Shown one piece after another: positions 61,204-64,000 of a stretch of 64,000 bases of DNA. Positions within the stretch are counted from its first letter, which is position 1, and every line of letters starts with the position of its first letter. Source of the stretch: an uncultured Dysgonomonas sp. (GTDB taxonomy: Bacteria; Bacteroidota; Bacteroidia; Bacteroidales; Dysgonomonadaceae); the NCBI RefSeq assembly GCF_900079725.1, contig NZ_LT599032.1, forward strand, positions 3,210,155 to 3,274,154. Reading direction: 5' to 3'. The notes under the pieces are model-generated. The model was given only the letters and a program-made list of their open reading frames with translations. It did not search any database and was not told the origin of the DNA. The position numbers and the translations under genes are program-made.

Positions 61204-63186
61204 CTATAGAGGATGATATTCTACAAAGGCTTCAATTGCTTCATACGAGGCAAGTCCTAACTGGCGGTACAGTTCTGCTGTAGCCTTGTTCCTGTCTTCG
61301 GAACGCTGCCAGAACAAGCGTTCGTCATTTCCTAAGAACGGTGCGCTTTCCATTTGCGATTGATGTTTTAGGATCGCATTCCGTTTAGAACGGAGTTCTT
61401 CAGGAGAGATAGGTACAGCCATTTCTATATGGTCTATTTCCCATTCGGCCCATGCACCACGGTACATCCAGAAGCGGCAGTCTTTGAGCCATTCTGCACC
61501 CTTTAACTCATCTACTGCTGCCAGGATGGCATCGAGACATACTTTATGTGTTCCGTGTGGGTCGGCCAGGTCTCCTGCAACAAATACTTCATGAGGCTGA
61601 ACCGATTCCAGATATTGTTTCACTATTTTCACATCGGCCTCTGATATAGGGTTTTTCTTGATACGCCCTGTTTCATAGAACGGAAGATCAAGGAAGGTCG
61701 TTTTGTGCGTATCCATACCTACATAGCGGCAGGCAGTAGTTGCCTCCTGACGACGGATATGTCCTTTCAGGAACAAAATGTCCGGAGTGTCTATATCTTC
61801 TTCGTCCTTGTCGTGTAGCAGATATTGGAGTATATCCGCATATTTCTTTTTCAGAGCCTCATTACCTGCATCATATTTTCTTCTTACATCCTCAAGGAAA
61901 GATACATAGCGAATAACCTCTTCATCGCCTACGGCGATGTTTCCCGATGTCTGATAAGCAACATGTACATCGTGTTTTTGATCCACTAGTCTTTTGAAAG
62001 TTCCTCCCATAGAGATCACATCATCATCAGGGTGAGGACTGAAAATTATGACGCGTTTAGGATATGGTTTTGCTCTTTCCGGACGATTGGTATCATCGGC
62101 ATTCGGTTTTCCACCCGGCCAACCTGTTATTGTATGTTGCAGGTCATTGAATATCTTAATGTTTACATTATATGCAGAGCCATATAGAGCCAAAAGTTCT
62201 TCCAGTCCGTTGTCCTGATAGTCCTTGTTCGTCAGCTTCAGTATCGGCTTGTTCACTTTGAAGCATAACCATACAATAGCTCTACGGATAAGTTTATTGT
62301 TCCAATCACAGTTTGTTACCAGCCATGGATGGTTGATGCGTGTGAGTTCAAAAGCTGCATTCAGGTCGATATGTACTTTCGCATTTTCATGGGCTTGCAG
62401 GCACGAAGCAGGTATGGCATCTGACATGGTTCCTTCCACCACATCTTTAACGCTTCCGGCTTTATCTTCACCCCAGGCGATCAGGGCTATCTCTTTCGCT
62501 TTCATGATTGTAGCTACACCCATTGTGACGGCGCTGACAGGTACTTTATCTATAGTCCCGAATGTATTGACAGCCTCTTTCTTAGACTGTACGTCCAATA
62601 GGATCAGGCGGGTTTGTGAATTCATGCTCGAGCCGGCAATGTTAATGCCAATATTACCCGCACGTCCCAACCCTAGCAGAAGATAATCTATTCCTCCTAC
62701 ATTGTGGATGGTTTGCTCATATGTTTTGCAGTAGTTCAGTATTTCCTCTTTCGACACGGAACCATCAGGAGAATATACGTTTTTAAGATCTATATCAACA
62801 TAATCCAGCAGGGATTCTTTTAATAGTTTCAGATTGCTGTTGGATTGAGGTGCTATAGGATAAAACTCGTATATATTAAATACAATTACGTTTTTAAAGC
62901 TTAAATTTTCTTCTTTATGTAAACGGATAAGTTCCTGATAGATAGTTTGAGGGGAATGTCCTCCAGGGAGGGCAAGCACAAACGGTAATCCCGTAGCTTG
63001 TTTTTCCTTTATTTTTTTGGCTATTTCTCTCGCTATATGCAAAGATGCCTCTACAGAGGACTCATAAACCTCGGTGGGCACTTTTTCGTAGCGGGTCAGG
63101 GCAGATAGCTCAAATTCATTTTCAGGACGGTAGTAGCGCAGGGGTACTCTGTCCAATACAATTTGCGAACTTAAATCTAATCTCAT
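61204..63186 (-). CDS. NagB-like pseudo-deaminase fused to PIG-L deacetylase
   Basis: A 660-residue two-domain protein (annotated in Bacteroides as glucosamine-6-phosphate deaminase-like). The N-terminal part (about 1-290) is homologous to NagB but altered at the active site: the usual MDE reads IYE (NIYEFYPI, about 108), and the [13 protein letters not shown] block reads GRAGNIGINIAGS (about 174-186), so the catalytic Asp, His and Glu are lost. After a linker, the C-terminal part (about 385-660) is a PIG-L/LmbE-like N-acetyl-hexosamine deacetylase with FSPHPDDDVISMGGTF (about 395-410) and the late histidine motif ADPHGTHKVCLDAI (about 546-559). It lies 52 bases downstream of the ROK gene and upstream of nagB, within the amino-sugar cluster. 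Confidence 0.9.
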   Translation of the reverse strand: MRLDLSSQIVLDRVPLRYYRPENEFELSALTRYEKVPTEVYESSVEASLHIAREIAKKIKEKQATGLPFVLALPGGHSPQTIYQELIRLHKEENLSFKNVIVFNIYEFYPIAPQSNSNLKLLKESLLDYVDIDLKNVYSPDGSVSKEEILNYCKTYEQTIHNVGGIDYLLLGLGRAGNIGINIAGSSMNSQTRLILLDVQSKKEAVNTFGTIDKVPVSAVTMGVATIMKAKEIALIAWGEDKAGSVKDVVEGTMSDAIPASCLQAHENAKVHIDLNAAFELTRINHPWLVTNCDWNNKLIRRAIVWLCFKVNKPILKLTNKDYQDNGLEELLALYGSAYNVNIKIFNDLQHTITGWPGGKPNADDTNRPERAKPYPKRVIIFSPHPDDDVISMGGTFKRLVDQKHDVHVAYQTSGNIAVGDEEVIRYVSFLEDVRRKYDAGNEALKKKYADILQYLLHDKDEEDIDTPDILFLKGHIRRQEATTACRYVGMDTHKTTFLDLPFYETGRIKKNPISEADVKIVKQYLESVQPHEVFVAGDLADPHGTHKVCLDAILAAVDELKGAEWLKDCRFWMYRGAWAEWEIDHIEMAVPISPEELRSKRNAILKHQSQMESAPFLGNDERLFWQRSEDRNKATAELYRQLGLASYEAIEAFVEYHPL

Positions 63187-63238
63187 ATCAAAGGTTTTAT
63201 ATATAATTATTTATGAATAAACATTCTTATTAAATGGC

Positions 63239-64000
63239 TTAAACAACCAGGGCTGCGGCTCCGAGCAGGTTGATATCTTCCTTCTTGGATAAAAGTATTT
63301 TTACCCGCTCAACAGTTTCCTTGAAGGGGAATTTATATACGCTTTCATACATATTATCTGCAAAAAGTTCGTATCCTTTCACAATATTGCCTCCTAATAT
63401 AATAGCCTGAGGATCATAGGTGAAAAGAATAGTTTTCATAAGGTTGCCTATATGTTCGCCGAGTTCGTTCCAAAGGGCCAGCATTTTGTCATCTCCTTGC
63501 AAGGCTAGTTCGTATGCCTCTTGAGCGGTTGTATTATTGCGTACAAAAAACTTCTGTCCGCAATAGCGTTCATAGTCGGAGTACAGATAGGGGAGACTTC
63601 CTATTTCTCCGGCTCCTGTATTATATCCGTTGTATAACTCATTGTTTATGATAATACCCGCTCCCACTCCGATACTTAGCGTTACGCAGACAATGTCACG
63701 GTAAAGAGTGCCTTCCCCATAGTAGCGTTCTCCAAAAGCGAAGCAGTTGGAGTCATTGTTTACAAAAACCGGGATTCTGAATTCTTTTTCAAGGATATCT
63801 TTTAAAGGTACCTTTTTCCATGACGGAATGTTGATCGCATCCTGTATGATTCCTTTACTGGTTTTGACAATGCCAGAAACGCCTATTCCTATGCCGCGAA
63901 TGTTAGAGTTTATTATTGTGCCGATCGTTTCTATCAGGTGGTCTATGATGACGCCCTCGGGTTCGTCGGCTTTTGTGGGAACCACTAATTTGCGGAATAT
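63239..64000 (-). CDS. ROK-family sugar kinase or regulator (5' end missing)
   Basis: The C-terminal 253 residues of a ROK protein; the frame runs off the right edge, so the start is not seen. It has the motif GIGIGVSGIVKTSKG, VNNDSNCFAFGE (catalytic Asp, about 95 of the visible part), LSIGVGAGIIINNELYNG and GAGEIGSLPYLY. The zinc-binding cluster typical of ROK (CxCGxxGC) is reduced to YCGQKFF, keeping one cysteine, so zinc binding is doubtful. No HTH can be judged because the N-terminus is outside. The position before the NagB-like/PIG-L and nagB genes suggests a glucosamine or N-acetylglucosamine kinase. Confidence 0.9.
   Translation of the reverse strand: MFRKLVVPTKADEPEGVIIDHLIETIGTIINSNIRGIGIGVSGIVKTSKGIIQDAINIPSWKKVPLKDILEKEFRIPVFVNNDSNCFAFGERYYGEGTLYRDIVCVTLSIGVGAGIIINNELYNGYNTGAGEIGSLPYLYSDYERYCGQKFFVRNNTTAQEAYELALQGDDKMLALWNELGEHIGNLMKTILFTYDPQAIILGGNIVKGYELFADNMYESVYKFPFKETVERVKILLSKKEDINLLGAAALVV

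Overview
The window looks like chromosomal DNA of a Bacteroidales species (phylum Bacteroidota). The evidence is a fused MurF–alanine racemase, a GSCFA protein, a DUF3244 protein, a HYC_CC_PP protein next to a TonB-dependent receptor, TonB C-terminal repeats on an M56 peptidase, and the conserved hpt–adk–obg group. Promoters have the Bacteroidota form (TTTG, about 20 bases, TAnnTTTG) and Shine-Dalgarno sites are almost absent. A Dysgonomonas- or Parabacteroides-like genus is plausible, but I cannot fix the genus by reading. I see no rRNA, tRNA, CRISPR array, intact insertion sequence or prophage.

Layout. 0–7 kb: an NfnA-like flavoprotein cut by the left edge, a membrane TPR/HTH regulator, a DUF3244 protein, ybeY–yeiH, fbp and a YcxB-like protein. 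7–17.5 kb: an MFS transporter, a surface-glycan-type group (membrane protein plus two tandem paralogous transferases separated by a MITE-like element) and a giant lipoprotein alpha-2-macroglobulin. 17.4–27 kb: metal transport (zupT, Nramp, TonB receptor with HYC_CC_PP protein) mixed with a glutamine-amidotransferase/MFS pair, a small lipoprotein, a Dabb protein and a DNA alkylation repair protein. 27–38 kb: murF-alr with a GSCFA protein, a LytS/LytR-type two-component pair, a candidate small RNA, and a pta–hydroxyacyl-CoA dehydrogenase–ackA operon. 38–43.5 kb: two secreted proteins and an agmatine-to-putrescine operon (aguA, a 74-residue protein, aguB). 42.6–51 kb: housekeeping genes (pgeF, obg, adk, hpt, AIM24-like, HGSNAT-like, rnr). 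51–58 kb: tsaB, a BlaI/M56-TonB sensor pair, a TonB-domain lipoprotein and recG. 58–64 kb: an LTA-synthase-like phosphotransferase and an amino-sugar cluster (ROK kinase/regulator cut by the right edge, a NagB-like/PIG-L fusion, nagB).

The main unexplained structure is a family of mosaic intergenic repeats, seen at about 6.8, 20.6, 26.9, 39.1–39.65 and 57.7–58.1 kb, with fragments at 11.6 and 41.3 kb. They share ordered modules. One module carries TACCTTTG, which matches the Bacteroidota −7 promoter box, and in several loci it sits just upstream of a gene in the same orientation. One copy has been split by a nested palindromic element. A promoter–short RNA–terminator unit on the minus strand near 34.6 kb is the second candidate for something new.
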